Source: Drancourtella massiliensis (GTDB lineage: Bacteria > Bacillota > Clostridia > Lachnospirales > Lachnospiraceae). Taken from it: 64,000 nt of DNA. Shown piece after piece: positions 43,862-52,525 of the stretch. The DNA lies in contig NZ_JACJKH010000001.1 in the NCBI RefSeq assembly GCF_016900655.1, positions 1-64,000 of the forward strand, written 5' to 3'. Position numbers and translations under genes: made by a program. The notes below the pieces were generated by a model. The model was not told the DNA's origin and made no database searches. It worked only from the letters and a program-made list of their open reading frames with translations. Numbering within the stretch: position 1 is the stretch's first letter; the number at the start of each line of letters is the position of its first letter.

Positions 43862-45757
43862 ATGACGAAAAAGCAGAAAAAGATGCTGGTAAGAATTGCT
43901 GTGGCATTTCTTCTCTATGCAGTACTCTTGATTCTTAAAGAGACAGGAACTGTGAAAGGAATGAAAGAATTTCCGAAAGGATTTCTTCTTTATCTGATTC
44001 CATATCTGGTAATAGGCTGGGATATTTTGTGGAAGGCAGCCAGAAATATCCGGAACGGACAGATTTTTGATGAAAACTTTCTTATGACGCTTGCTACTTT
44101 CGGGGCATTTGGAGTAGGTGAATATGCGGAAGCGGTTGCCGTCATGCTCTTTTATCAGGTAGGGGAATGGTTCCAGAGCTATGCGGTGAACCGTTCAAGG
44201 GCATCGATCGCGGAACTGATGGATATTTGTCCGGAGTATGCCAACATGGAGGAGGATGGACAGCTTGTCCAGGTCGATCCGTATGATGTTCAGACTGGAA
44301 GTGTGATTATCATTAAACCGGGTGAGCGGATTCCGCTTGACGGAGTGGTGGTGGATGGAACTTCTATGATCGATACATCCGCATTGACAGGAGAATCGGT
44401 TCCAAGGAAAGTGACTCCGGGATCCGATATCATCAGCGGATGTATTAACGGAAACGGTATCCTCCATGTACGTGTGACAAAAGAGTTTGAGAATTCTACA
44501 GTTTCCAAGATTCTGGAGATGGTGGAAAATGCCAGCAGCAAGAAGGCAAAAGTGGAAAACTTCATTACCAGATTCGCAAAGTATTATACTCCGGTAGTTG
44601 TCATTGCGGCAGTGATTCTTGCGATTCTCCCTCCAGTCGTTCTGGGAGGAGGATGGAGTAACTGGATCCAGAGGGCGTGTATCTTTCTCGTGATTTCGTG
44701 TCCGTGTGCTTTGGTAATCTCTGTACCGCTCAGTTTTTTTGGTGGTATCGGGGCTGCATCCAAGGCCGGGGTACTTGTGAAAGGAAGCAATTATCTGGAA
44801 GCGATGGCGGATGTGGAGACAGTTGTTTTTGACAAGACCGGAACACTGACAAAAGGGGAATTCAAGGTGACTGAGGTTCTCCCGGAGCAGAAGAAAAGGG
44901 AGCTTTTAACCCTTGCCTACGCGGCGGAAGCGTATTCCGATCACCCTATTGCCCAGTCCATACGGGAAGCATATCTGGAAGAAAAAAAGGATGTAACGCC
45001 GGAAAAGATCAGTGATGCAAAAGAAATCTCAGGATGCGGGATCTGTGCCGTTTACCGGGGAAAAGAGCTTCTTGCCGGAAACGGGAAGCTGATGCAGACA
45101 TACGGGATCTCGTTTGAGCCGTACCGGGGTATCGGAACGGTTGTATATCTCGCATTGGACGGAAAATTTGAAGGAACAGTTGTAATTTCCGATACGATCA
45201 AAGAGCAGGCGCCGGAGACAATCCGCCTTCTCAAACAGTCCGGCGTGAAAAAGACCGTGATGTTAACCGGAGATAAAAAAGAGGCCGGGGAGGAAGCGGC
45301 AAAAGAGCTGGGAATCGATGAAGTCTATACAGAACTACTGCCGGGAGATAAGGTAGAACTGGTGGAACAGCTTCTTGACGAGATGAGCGGCAGTGGAGAA
45401 AAAAGAGCAAAACTTGCCTTTGTCGGGGACGGTATCAATGATGCTCCGGTTCTTGGAAGGGCAGATGTGGGAATTGCCATGGGAAGCATGGGATCAGATG
45501 CGGCCATTGAGGCGGCGGACATTGTCCTGATGGATGATGATACGGCCAAAATCGCGAAGATTACGGCGATTGCCAGAAAGACCATTCGGATTGTCCGCCA
45601 GAATATTGTATTTGCTCTCGCGGTGAAGGCGCTCGTGCTGGTTCTGGGCGCATTTGGAATGGCCAATATGTGGGAAGCGGTTTTTGCCGATGTCGGAGTT
45701 GCAGTCATCGCAATCCTTAATGCCATGCGGGCGCTGAAGACAGACGGCAGTAAATAG
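43862..45757 (+). CDS. Heavy-metal-exporting P1B-type ATPase (CadA/ZntA-like)
   Basis: 631 aa from ATG 43862 (GGGAAAAGGA upstream). It has eight membrane helices, the metal site CPC in ISCPCALVIS, TGES in the actuator domain, DKTGTLTKGE (phosphorylated Asp), the HP-type nucleotide site in SDHPIAQSI, and GDGINDAP. The last helix has VGVAVIAILNAM. There is no N-terminal metal-binding (HMA) domain, a short form. The CPC motif with a C-terminal Asp points to Zn2+/Cd2+/Pb2+ export rather than copper, an inference by class. Confidence 0.9.
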   Translation: MTKKQKKMLVRIAVAFLLYAVLLILKETGTVKGMKEFPKGFLLYLIPYLVIGWDILWKAARNIRNGQIFDENFLMTLATFGAFGVGEYAEAVAVMLFYQVGEWFQSYAVNRSRASIAELMDICPEYANMEEDGQLVQVDPYDVQTGSVIIIKPGERIPLDGVVVDGTSMIDTSALTGESVPRKVTPGSDIISGCINGNGILHVRVTKEFENSTVSKILEMVENASSKKAKVENFITRFAKYYTPVVVIAAVILAILPPVVLGGGWSNWIQRACIFLVISCPCALVISVPLSFFGGIGAASKAGVLVKGSNYLEAMADVETVVFDKTGTLTKGEFKVTEVLPEQKKRELLTLAYAAEAYSDHPIAQSIREAYLEEKKDVTPEKISDAKEISGCGICAVYRGKELLAGNGKLMQTYGISFEPYRGIGTVVYLALDGKFEGTVVISDTIKEQAPETIRLLKQSGVKKTVMLTGDKKEAGEEAAKELGIDEVYTELLPGDKVELVEQLLDEMSGSGEKRAKLAFVGDGINDAPVLGRADVGIAMGSMGSDAAIEAADIVLMDDDTAKIAKITAIARKTIRIVRQNIVFALAVKALVLVLGAFGMANMWEAVFADVGVAVIAILNAMRALKTDGSK

Positions 45758-45758
45758 G

Positions 45759-45811
45759 AAAAAGATGTTGTAAAGAAGCAGGAATGTGTGTTTACTTTAC
45801 GGCATCTTTTT
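45759..45811 (+). terminator. Weak terminator after the metal ATPase gene
   Basis: AAAAAGATG ... TAAAG pairs with CTTTA ... CATCTTTTT, with a 3-by-3 internal loop, ending in T. A downstream promoter for the Sms pair overlaps its right arm: TTTACT (45791), 17 bases, CATACT. Confidence 0.5.
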
Positions 45812-45852
45812 GGCATACTAAATCATGAACAGATAAAAGGAGATGGGGAAAC

Positions 45853-46590
45853 ATGCTGAAAGTAGAACACCTTTCTTATGAAATAGAAGAAGATGGAAAA
45901 AAGCAGGAAATACTAAAAGATGTCAGCTTTGAAGTAAAAGACGGAGAGATGCTCGTTGTGACCGGACCAAACGGCGGAGGCAAATCCACGATTGCCAAAC
46001 TCATGATGGGGCTTTATAAAGCGACCGAAGGGAAGATCTGGCTGGACGGGCAGGACATTACGAGTCTTCCGATTTATGAGCGTGCGAAAGCTGGAATTGG
46101 TTTTGCGTTTCAGCAGCCGCCCCGGTTTAAAGGAATGACTGTCAGAAGACTGCTGAGCCTGGCTGCGGGAACGGATCTTCCGAAGCATATCTGCTGCGGG
46201 CTTTTGAGCCGGGTAGGCCTCTGCGCGGAGGAATATCTGGACCGGGAAGTGGATGCGACTCTTTCCGGAGGCGAGATGAAGCGGATTGAGATTGCCACGG
46301 TTCTTGTGAAAAAGCATAAGCTCTGCATTTTTGATGAACCGGAGGCCGGGATTGATCTTTGGAGTTTTGCCATGCTGGTAGAAGAATTTCAAAAGCTTCA
46401 TACGGAGAAAAAGGAGAGTCTGCTTCTGATCTCTCATCAGGAACGGATTATTCAAATGGCGGACCGTGTCATGATTATTGACGGCGGACAGGTGACAAAG
46501 TGCGGACCAACACAGGAGATTCTGCCGTATTTGACAGGAGAAGCCATCAGCCATCCACAGTGCCTGAAAAATCAGGGCGCAGCGGTATAA
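45853..46590 (+). CDS. smsC: SmsC: SufC-type ATPase of a minimal Fe-S assembly system
   Basis: 245 aa. Walker A GPNGGGKST, Q-loop in AFQQPPRF, signature LSGGEMKRIE (typical of SufC in place of LSGGQ) and Walker B LCIFDEPEAGIDL. SufC-type ATPases drive conformational change in the SufBD scaffold for Fe-S cluster building. Only one scaffold gene follows and no SufS, SufU or SufD gene is adjacent, so this matches the two-gene Sms (SUF-like minimal) systems. AGGAGATGGGGAAAC precedes the ATG. Confidence 0.85.
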   Translation: MLKVEHLSYEIEEDGKKQEILKDVSFEVKDGEMLVVTGPNGGGKSTIAKLMMGLYKATEGKIWLDGQDITSLPIYERAKAGIGFAFQQPPRFKGMTVRRLLSLAAGTDLPKHICCGLLSRVGLCAEEYLDREVDATLSGGEMKRIEIATVLVKKHKLCIFDEPEAGIDLWSFAMLVEEFQKLHTEKKESLLLISHQERIIQMADRVMIIDGGQVTKCGPTQEILPYLTGEAISHPQCLKNQGAAV

Positions 46591-46611
46591 GAAGGAAGAA
46601 GGTGCAAGAAG

Positions 46612-47535
46612 ATGATGCTGGATAAGATTACAGAGAAAGTACTTCGTATGATTGACGGGGAAGGATTCAAACAGGAAGGAGCCTTCAATCTGCGTGAAAA
46701 CGGAATTTCCATCTGCCACGGGGACAGCGAGCATGTCAAAATCCGCAAAAAAGAGGACAGGCAGGGAATTGATATCTATATTGATAAAGATACGAACGGA
46801 GAGACGGTACACATTCCGGTTGTTGTTTCCAGTTCCGGAATGACAGATGTTGTCTACAACGATTTTTACATTGAGGATGGAGCAAAGGTAACCATCATTG
46901 CAGGATGCGGAATCCACAATTCCGGATGCAACGATGCAAGACATGACGGAATTCATACGTTCCATATCGGAAAGAATGCGTCCGTCCATTACGAAGAAAA
47001 GCATTATGGTGAAGGAGAAGGAACAGGAGCCCGTATCTTAAATCCGGTAACCGATATCTATGTCGGCGAAAACTCCATTTTTACCATGGACACGGTACAG
47101 ATCGAGGGAGTGGACTCGACAAAAAGGGAAACCGATATTACCATGGAGGCGGGAAGCCGTCTTACCGTGACAGAAAAACTGATGACACACGATAAACAGG
47201 AAGCGGTCTCCAACATGAAGGTGATTATGAACGGGGATGCAAGCTCGGCACAGATCATTTCACGGTCCGTGGCAAAGGGAGAGTCCATCCAGACCTTCCA
47301 TCCGAGGGCAGTCGGAAAGGCGGCCTGCCATGCCCATATTCAGTGTGATTCGATTATTATGAATGATGCTCAGGTACGCTCCATTCCGGAGATTGACGCG
47401 AGAAATGTGGATGCTCAGATTATACATGAAGCGGCAATTGGAAGGATCAACAGTGAACAGCTTTTGAAGCTTCAGACGTTTGGACTTAATGAGGAGGAAG
47501 CGGAAGGCGTCATCATTGAAAATTTCCTCAACTAA
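46612..47535 (+). CDS. smsB: SmsB: SufB/D-type scaffold of a minimal Fe-S assembly system
   Basis: 307 aa, beta-helix protein of the SufB/SufD superfamily, shorter than SufB (about 470). NDFYIEDGAKVTIIAGCGIHN, NASVHYEEKHYGEG and SVAKGESIQTFHPRAVGKA correspond to the core helix, and the C-terminus ends with IHEAAIGRINSEQLLKLQTFGL. With SmsC it should form a B2C2 cluster scaffold. AAGGTGCAAGAAG precedes the ATG. It is terminated by a shared hairpin facing the DtxR-type gene. Confidence 0.85.
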   Translation: MMLDKITEKVLRMIDGEGFKQEGAFNLRENGISICHGDSEHVKIRKKEDRQGIDIYIDKDTNGETVHIPVVVSSSGMTDVVYNDFYIEDGAKVTIIAGCGIHNSGCNDARHDGIHTFHIGKNASVHYEEKHYGEGEGTGARILNPVTDIYVGENSIFTMDTVQIEGVDSTKRETDITMEAGSRLTVTEKLMTHDKQEAVSNMKVIMNGDASSAQIISRSVAKGESIQTFHPRAVGKAACHAHIQCDSIIMNDAQVRSIPEIDARNVDAQIIHEAAIGRINSEQLLKLQTFGLNEEEAEGVIIENFLN

Positions 47536-47548
47536 ACAGGAAGGAAAA

Positions 47549-47575
47549 AACAGGGAGGTTATGCCTCCCTGTTTT
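47549..47575. terminator. Bidirectional terminator between smsB and the DtxR-type gene
   Basis: AACAGGGAGG and CCTCCCTGTT form the stem around TTATG, with A-run on one side and TTTT on the other. Confidence 0.88.
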
Positions 47576-47577
47576 GA

Positions 47578-47976
47578 CTACATCTTCACATCATTTAAAT
47601 CCATAATTTCCTTGTGGCTGTATACATGCTGCTTTAAGGCCTCAAAACTTTCCGGGCTGATGACATGTTCAATCCGGCAGGCGTCCTGAGTGGCAGTTTC
47701 CCTGGAAACGCCGAGATACATCAGGAAGCTGGAAAGAAGGGTGTGACGCTCGTAAATGGTCTCAGCAATCTCATGCCCCTTTTCTGTCAATGCGATATAG
47801 CCGTCCTTGTCCATTAAAATATATCCATTCTCCCGCAGGTTTTTCATGGCGACACTGACACTCGGCTTTGAAAAAGAAAGAGCAGTTGCGATATCAATAG
47901 AACGGACATTTCCTTTTTCTTTTCCCAGCATCAGGATTGTTTCCAGATAATTTTCAGCGGATTCCTGTATCTTCAA
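47578..47976 (-). CDS. DtxR/MntR-type metal-dependent repressor
   Basis: 132 aa from TTG 47976; AGGAGG lies 7 bases upstream, inside an in-frame ATG extension. Winged helix: VRSIDIATALSFSKPSVSVAMKNLRENGYI then LTEKGHEIAETIYERHTLL. The metal residues include His in ERHTLLSSFL and Glu-His in CRIEHVISPESF, the typical MntR/DtxR set. It has no SH3 extension, so it is MntR-length. It senses Mn2+ or Fe2+ and represses uptake. It converges on the Sms pair. Its regulon is not visible. Confidence 0.88.
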   Translation of the reverse strand: MKIQESAENYLETILMLGKEKGNVRSIDIATALSFSKPSVSVAMKNLRENGYILMDKDGYIALTEKGHEIAETIYERHTLLSSFLMYLGVSRETATQDACRIEHVISPESFEALKQHVYSHKEIMDLNDVKM

Positions 47977-48132
47977 CAGAGTGCCTCCTTCCATATATAG
48001 TATCTTTATAGTTTAGGATAACATATTTGTTGTGATAGTTCAAATACTTCTGAAAAATGAACCGGGAAATGGCAGCAGGAAAAAGATTATGGTAAAATAG
48101 GCTAAGAAACAGTCTTGGAAGGAGGACGATAG

Positions 48133-49311
48133 ATGCGGAATTTTACATATTGTGTGCCGACAGAGATTGTGTTTGGAAAAGACACAGAAGTTTCCTGCGG
48201 CAGAGAAGTGAAAAAGCATGGAGGGACAAAAGCGCTGATTGTATACGGCGGAGGCAGCGCCAGAAGATCGGGACTGCTGGAGCGGATTGAAAAGTCGCTG
48301 GAAGAAGAGGGAATCGCCTATGCAGAGTTTGGAGGCGTAAAACCAAATCCAGGGCTTGCATTTGCGGAAGAGGGGGTGGAAAAAGGGATCCGGGAGAAGG
48401 TGGATTTTATCCTGGGCGTAGGTGGAGGCAGCGCTATCGATACGGCCAAGGCCATTGCCCATGGAGTGGCAAATCCCGGGATTCCTCTTTGGGATATCTG
48501 GATGAAGAAAGTGCCTCTGACCAGGACGACAAAGGTCGGCGTTGTGCTGACGATTCCGGCCGCGGGAAGTGAGACAAGCGACTCTGCGGTCCTTACCAAT
48601 GAAGTGATCGGGAAGAAATCGGGTCTCGGAACGGAGCTGAACCGGCCGGCCTTTGCCATTATGAATCCGGAGCTTACCTTTACACTTCCGAAATACCAGA
48701 TCGGATGCGGGATTGCGGATATCATGATGCACACACTGGAACGGTATTTTATTCCGGACCAGAAAAACCGGATGACGGATGAGATCGCGGAGGGACTTCT
48801 GCGGACCGTTATCGACAGTGGAAGAAAGGCGCTTCAAAATCCGGCGGATTATGATGCCATGAGCGAGCTGATGTGGTGCGGCAGTCTTTCCCATAACAAC
48901 CTGACGGGCCTTGGAAGAGCAAAAGACTTTTCTGTCCACAAGCTGGGGCATGCCTTGAGTGCAAGATTTGACTGTGCCCATGGGGCAACTCTTACCGCAG
49001 TCTGGGGCTCCTGGGCGGAGTATGTGTGGACCAATGATGTGAACCGGTTTGTCCACTACGCAAAACAGGTCTGGGGCATTGAAGGCAGCAGGGAAGAAAC
49101 GGCAAGAGAAGGAATTGAAAAGACCGTATCCTATTTTAAAAGCATTGGAATGCCGGTATCGCTTGGGGAACTCGGAATCGGAATTCAGGATGAAAAAACA
49201 CTGGAAGAGCTGGCTATGGACGCGACGATGAATGATACCGTCCGGCTTTCCGTACTCCGCCCGCTCGACGCTTCCGATGTGCTGGAAATTTTCCGGAAAG
49301 CCAATCACTAG
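48133..49311 (+). CDS. Iron-containing alcohol dehydrogenase (butanol-dehydrogenase-type)
   Basis: 392 aa. NAD(P) site GVGGGSAIDTAKAIAHG, iron ligands in ADIMMHTLERYF and the HKLGHALSARFDCAHG stretch. The sequence NFTYCVPTEIVFGKDTE is typical of clostridial BdhA/YqhD-type enzymes that reduce aldehydes to alcohols, often with NADPH. AAGGAGG precedes the ATG. It appears monocistronic; RidA has its own promoter. Confidence 0.9.
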   Translation: MRNFTYCVPTEIVFGKDTEVSCGREVKKHGGTKALIVYGGGSARRSGLLERIEKSLEEEGIAYAEFGGVKPNPGLAFAEEGVEKGIREKVDFILGVGGGSAIDTAKAIAHGVANPGIPLWDIWMKKVPLTRTTKVGVVLTIPAAGSETSDSAVLTNEVIGKKSGLGTELNRPAFAIMNPELTFTLPKYQIGCGIADIMMHTLERYFIPDQKNRMTDEIAEGLLRTVIDSGRKALQNPADYDAMSELMWCGSLSHNNLTGLGRAKDFSVHKLGHALSARFDCAHGATLTAVWGSWAEYVWTNDVNRFVHYAKQVWGIEGSREETAREGIEKTVSYFKSIGMPVSLGELGIGIQDEKTLEELAMDATMNDTVRLSVLRPLDASDVLEIFRKANH

Positions 49312-49314
49312 CAA

Positions 49315-49344
49315 TTGCCAAAGCAGGAGAAAAGGTGTTATACT
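49315..49344 (+). promoter_or_regulatory. ridA promoter
   Basis: TTGCCA (49315-49320), 18 bases, TATACT (49339-49344). Confidence 0.6.
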
Positions 49345-49396
49345 ATAACAAGATGCAGTAATACACTGTAAATATCGATAAGAGGAGTGACAGACG

Positions 49397-49774
49397 ATGA
49401 AAGTAGTAGCAACAGAAAAAGCACCAAAAGCATTAGGGCCTTATTCTCAGGGATATGTATCAGGAGGAGTATTTTACTCAGCAGGACAGATTCCGATCAA
49501 TCCGGCAACGGATACAGTAGAGGCTGACACAATTGAAGGTCAGGCAGAGCAGGCATGCAAGAATGTCGGCGAAGTATTAAAAGCAGCAGGAACAGATTTT
49601 GATCATGTTGTAAAGACAACATGCTTCTTAAGCGATATGGCTAATTTTGCAGCATTTAATGAAGTATACGCAAAATATTTCACATCCAAACCGGCAAGAA
49701 GCTGCATGGCAGTGAAGGAACTGCCGAAGAATGTACTTTGCGAGATCGAAGTGATCGCAGCAGTAGAGGAATAG
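49397..49774 (+). CDS. ridA: RidA family enamine/imine deaminase
   Basis: 125 aa, standard size. ALGPYSQGYVSGGVFYSAGQI and the C-terminal ARSCMAVKELPKNVLCEIEVIA (with the substrate-binding Arg) are classic. RidA hydrolyses reactive 2-aminoacrylate from PLP enzymes. Codon use is strongly biased toward A-ending codons, suggesting high expression. It is followed 13 bases later by the Mrp gene. Confidence 0.95.
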   Translation: MKVVATEKAPKALGPYSQGYVSGGVFYSAGQIPINPATDTVEADTIEGQAEQACKNVGEVLKAAGTDFDHVVKTTCFLSDMANFAAFNEVYAKYFTSKPARSCMAVKELPKNVLCEIEVIAAVEE

Positions 49775-49787
49775 GAGCATTAAAGAC

Positions 49788-50630
49788 ATGGCAGAAGAAA
49801 AGAAACAGGAAAGCTGTCCTTCAGAAGGATGTGCCGGATGCGCTCATGCATCGACATGTACCAGCCAGAAGAAGGATTTCAGAAAACCGGCGAATCCGTA
49901 TTCAGCGGTCAGAAAAGTGATCGGAGTCATCAGCGGAAAAGGTGGAGTCGGTAAATCCATGGTTACGGCATCCCTTGCAAGAATGATGATTGAGAAAGGA
50001 TATACGGCGGGAATTTTGGATGCAGATATCACAGGGCCATCGATCCCGAAGATGTATGGAATCCATGAGCAGGCCCTTGGAAATGAAGAGGGAATGCTTC
50101 CTTGCGTAGCAAAAGACGGAACGAAGATCATGTCTGTCAATCTGCTTCTGGAGAAAGAAGATACCCCGGTCATCTGGAGAGGACCGATCATCGCAGGCGT
50201 GGTGACTCAGTTCTGGACCGATGTCATGTGGGGTGACGTAGATTATCTCTTCGTAGATATGCCTCCTGGAACCGGAGATGTACCGCTTACGGTATTCCAG
50301 TCTCTTCCGGTGGACGGTGTCGTAATTGTGACATCTCCGCAGGATCTTGTCAGCATGATTGTAAAGAAAGCATATCATATGGCAAAAGACATGAATATTC
50401 CGGTACTTGGAATCGTGGAAAACTTCAGTTATCTGGAGTGCCCGGACTGCGGACGGAAGATCGAGGTCTTTGGAAAGAGTCATATTGAAGACATTGCAAA
50501 AGAACTGGAGATTCCGGTACTCGGCCGGATTCCGATCGATCCGAAGCTGACAGAAGCAGTGGAAAACGAAGCCTTTGACCAGGTGAACAATGCATACTTA
50601 AGCGATGCAGCACAGGTGTTGGAATCATGA
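49788..50630 (+). CDS. Mrp/NBP35-family Fe-S carrier ATPase
   Basis: 280 aa. A Cys-rich N-terminus (CPSEGCAGCAHASTC) precedes the deviant Walker A GKGGVGKSM; LDADITGPSIP and VDMPPGTGDVPL follow. The C-terminal CPDC pair binds a cluster. Mrp-type ATPases carry Fe-S clusters to target proteins in anaerobes. The N-terminal Cys motif is the NBP35-type form. The last 4 bases overlap the GAF gene. Confidence 0.92.
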   Translation: MAEEKKQESCPSEGCAGCAHASTCTSQKKDFRKPANPYSAVRKVIGVISGKGGVGKSMVTASLARMMIEKGYTAGILDADITGPSIPKMYGIHEQALGNEEGMLPCVAKDGTKIMSVNLLLEKEDTPVIWRGPIIAGVVTQFWTDVMWGDVDYLFVDMPPGTGDVPLTVFQSLPVDGVVIVTSPQDLVSMIVKKAYHMAKDMNIPVLGIVENFSYLECPDCGRKIEVFGKSHIEDIAKELEIPVLGRIPIDPKLTEAVENEAFDQVNNAYLSDAAQVLES

Positions 50631-51082
50631 TCGATTATCGCCTTTTAAAAGAACAGATGGATGCACTGACCGGGACGCAGAGCCGTCCTATTCCGAATCT
50701 GGCCAATGCGTCCGCATTACTCTGGCAGATACTCCCGGATCTGAACTGGGCCGGATTTTATCTGATGGAGGATGGAGCGCTTTACCTTGGACCATTTCAG
50801 GGAAAGACAGCCTGTATCCGGATCCCTCTGGGACAGGGAGTGTGCGGAACTGCGGCACAGAAAGATCAGGTGCTCAGAGTGTACGACGTACATGAATTTG
50901 AAGGGCATATCGCCTGTGACAGCGCATCGAATTCCGAGATTGTCCTTCCGATCCACGACGGAGACGACGTCATTGGAGTGCTGGATATTGACAGCCCGCT
51001 TGTGGGACGCTTTTCCGAGGAAGACGAAGAGGGATTAAAGGAAATCGTAAGAGTGCTGGAGAAAAACTGCATATGGAAATAA
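50627..51082 (+). CDS. GAF-domain free-methionine-R-sulfoxide-reductase-like protein
   Basis: 151 aa, single GAF domain. Residue order WAGFYLMEDGALYLGPFQGKTACIRIPLGQGVCGTAA and ACDSASNSEIVLPI matches fRMsr (YtsP-like). The catalytic and resolving cysteines are in TACIRI, GVCGT and ACDSAS, so all three expected Cys are present. It reduces free methionine-(R)-S-oxide with thioredoxin. ATGA overlap couples it to the Mrp gene. A terminator follows directly. Confidence 0.9.
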   Translation: MIDYRLLKEQMDALTGTQSRPIPNLANASALLWQILPDLNWAGFYLMEDGALYLGPFQGKTACIRIPLGQGVCGTAAQKDQVLRVYDVHEFEGHIACDSASNSEIVLPIHDGDDVIGVLDIDSPLVGRFSEEDEEGLKEIVRVLEKNCIWK

Positions 51083-51086
51083 TCAG

Positions 51087-51127
51087 AAACTCTGTACAGA
51101 CAGAACATTGCCTGTATGGAGTTTTTT
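51087..51127 (+). terminator. Terminator after the GAF gene
   Basis: AAACTC...TACAG pairs with CTGTA...GAGTTT, ending in six T. It separates the Mrp-GAF unit from the SOS-type promoter. Confidence 0.8.
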
Positions 51128-51136
51128 AATTTCTCC

Positions 51137-51165
51137 TTGCGCATGCCGAACGTATGTGCTATCAT
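51137..51165 (+). promoter_or_regulatory. Promoter of the SOS-type radical SAM gene
   Basis: TTGCGC (51137-51142), 17 bases, TATCAT (51160-51165). A degenerate LexA-like box (CGAAC-4-GTGCT, 51147-51160) lies in the spacer. Confidence 0.6.
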
Positions 51166-51172
51166 AATAAAA

Positions 51173-51186
51173 AGAACATATGTTCG
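51173..51186 (+). promoter_or_regulatory. LexA (SOS) box
   Basis: AGAACATATGTTCG matches the Gram-positive LexA box CGAACNNNNGTTCG at 9 of 10 fixed positions and contains the palindrome GAACATATGTTC. It lies at the likely transcription start of the radical SAM gene, where LexA would block transcription until DNA damage. Confidence 0.85.
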
Positions 51187-51205
51187 AAAAGAGGAGGGGA
51201 GATAC

Positions 51206-52525
51206 GTGGATTGTTTTCGGATTCAGAAAGAAAAGACGCTGTATGAGAAGCTGAGCATTCTCTCTGACGCAGCCAAATATGACGTGGCATGTACTTCCAG
51301 CGGCACTCAGAGAAGGGGAGACGGAACTGGAATCGGGAATTGCGAGAAAGCAGGGATCTGCCACAGTTTTACGCCGGACGGACGGTGCGTCTCCCTCTTA
51401 AAGATCCTGTTTACCAATGAATGTATTTTTGACTGTAAGTACTGTATTAACCGTGCGTCCAATGATGTGGAGCGGACATCCTTTACCCCGGATGAGGTCT
51501 GCCGGCTTACGATTGAGTTTTACCGGAGAAATTATATAGAAGGATTGTTTTTAAGTTCCGGTATTATGAAAAGTCCGGACTATACGATGCGCCTGATTTA
51601 TGAGACTTTATACCGGCTGCGGTCACAGTACCGGTTTCAGGGTTATATTCATGTAAAGGCAATACCGGGTGCATCTCAGGATCTGATTCGGATGACGGGA
51701 TTTCTTGCGGACAGAATGAGTATTAATCTGGAGCTTCCTACGGCTGAGAGCCTGCATCTTCTGGCACCTCATAAGAGCCGGAAAAATATTTTATCTCCGA
51801 TGCGATATGTACAGAAGAAACGGGAGGAGAATACACATGAGCTTGCGCTGTACCGGCACGCGCCGCAGTTTGTTCCGGCAGGACAGAGTACGCAGATGAT
51901 TATCGGGGCAACACCGGAGAGCGATTATCAGATTATCCGTGTGGCAGAGTCTCTTTATCAGAAGTTTGAGTTAAAGAGGGTGTTTTACTCGGCGTTTGTT
52001 CATGTGAATGAAGATTCTGCTCTTCCTGCAAGGACGGACCTTGGGCCGCCGCTTCTTCGGGAGCATAGATTGTACCAGGCGGACTGGCTTCTGCGGTATT
52101 ATCATTTTTCGGCAGAGGAGCTTTTATCGGAAGAACGCCCGAATTTCAATCTGGTTCTGGATCCGAAGTGCGACTGGGCCCTGCGGCATCTGGAGTATTT
52201 TCCGGTGGAGGTCAACCGGGCTGATTACCAGATGCTGCTTCGGGTGCCGGGGATCGGCTATACATCCGCCAGACGGATTGTGCGGGCAAGAAGAACAGGA
52301 ACGCTGGATTTCACAGATTTGAAGAAAATGGGCGTTGTGTTGAAGCGGGCGCTTTATTTTGTGACATGCAAAGGGAAGATGATGTATCCGATACGGATGG
52401 ATGAAGATTATATTTTAAGGAATCTTCTGGATCCGAGGGAGAAGCTTCCGGGGAGACTTGGGGAGATTACCTACAGGCAGCTGTCGCTTTTTGATGACAT
52501 GAAGATCGGGGAAGTGGGAAGATGA
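51206..52525 (+). CDS. SOS-linked radical SAM protein with helix-hairpin-helix (TIGR03916-type)
   Basis: 439 aa from GTG 51206, with GAGGAGGGGAGA 5 bases upstream; an in-frame ATG at 51116 lies in the terminator and promoter. It has CIFDCKYCINR (CxxxCxxC cluster), FTPDGRCVSLLKILFTNEC, then LFLSSGIMKSPDYTM. Near residues 338-375 a helix-hairpin-helix (LLRVPGIGYTSARRIVRARR) suggests DNA binding. It matches the putative DNA modification/repair radical SAM family TIGR03916, always paired with the TIGR03915/DUF4130 partner, as here (4-base overlap). The reaction is unknown; involvement in damage repair is inferred from the LexA box and HhH. Confidence 0.88.
   Translation: MDCFRIQKEKTLYEKLSILSDAAKYDVACTSSGTQRRGDGTGIGNCEKAGICHSFTPDGRCVSLLKILFTNECIFDCKYCINRASNDVERTSFTPDEVCRLTIEFYRRNYIEGLFLSSGIMKSPDYTMRLIYETLYRLRSQYRFQGYIHVKAIPGASQDLIRMTGFLADRMSINLELPTAESLHLLAPHKSRKNILSPMRYVQKKREENTHELALYRHAPQFVPAGQSTQMIIGATPESDYQIIRVAESLYQKFELKRVFYSAFVHVNEDSALPARTDLGPPLLREHRLYQADWLLRYYHFSAEELLSEERPNFNLVLDPKCDWALRHLEYFPVEVNRADYQMLLRVPGIGYTSARRIVRARRTGTLDFTDLKKMGVVLKRALYFVTCKGKMMYPIRMDEDYILRNLLDPREKLPGRLGEITYRQLSLFDDMKIGEVGR

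Noticed and set aside
45913-47004. 363-aa open frame on the minus strand
   Set aside because: It lies wholly opposite the SmsC and SmsB genes, has no family likeness and no ribosome site; it mirrors codon use of the true genes.
48040-49314. 424-aa open frame on the minus strand
   Set aside because: It is antisense to the iron alcohol dehydrogenase gene, rich in Cys/His/Arg and without recognisable domains.
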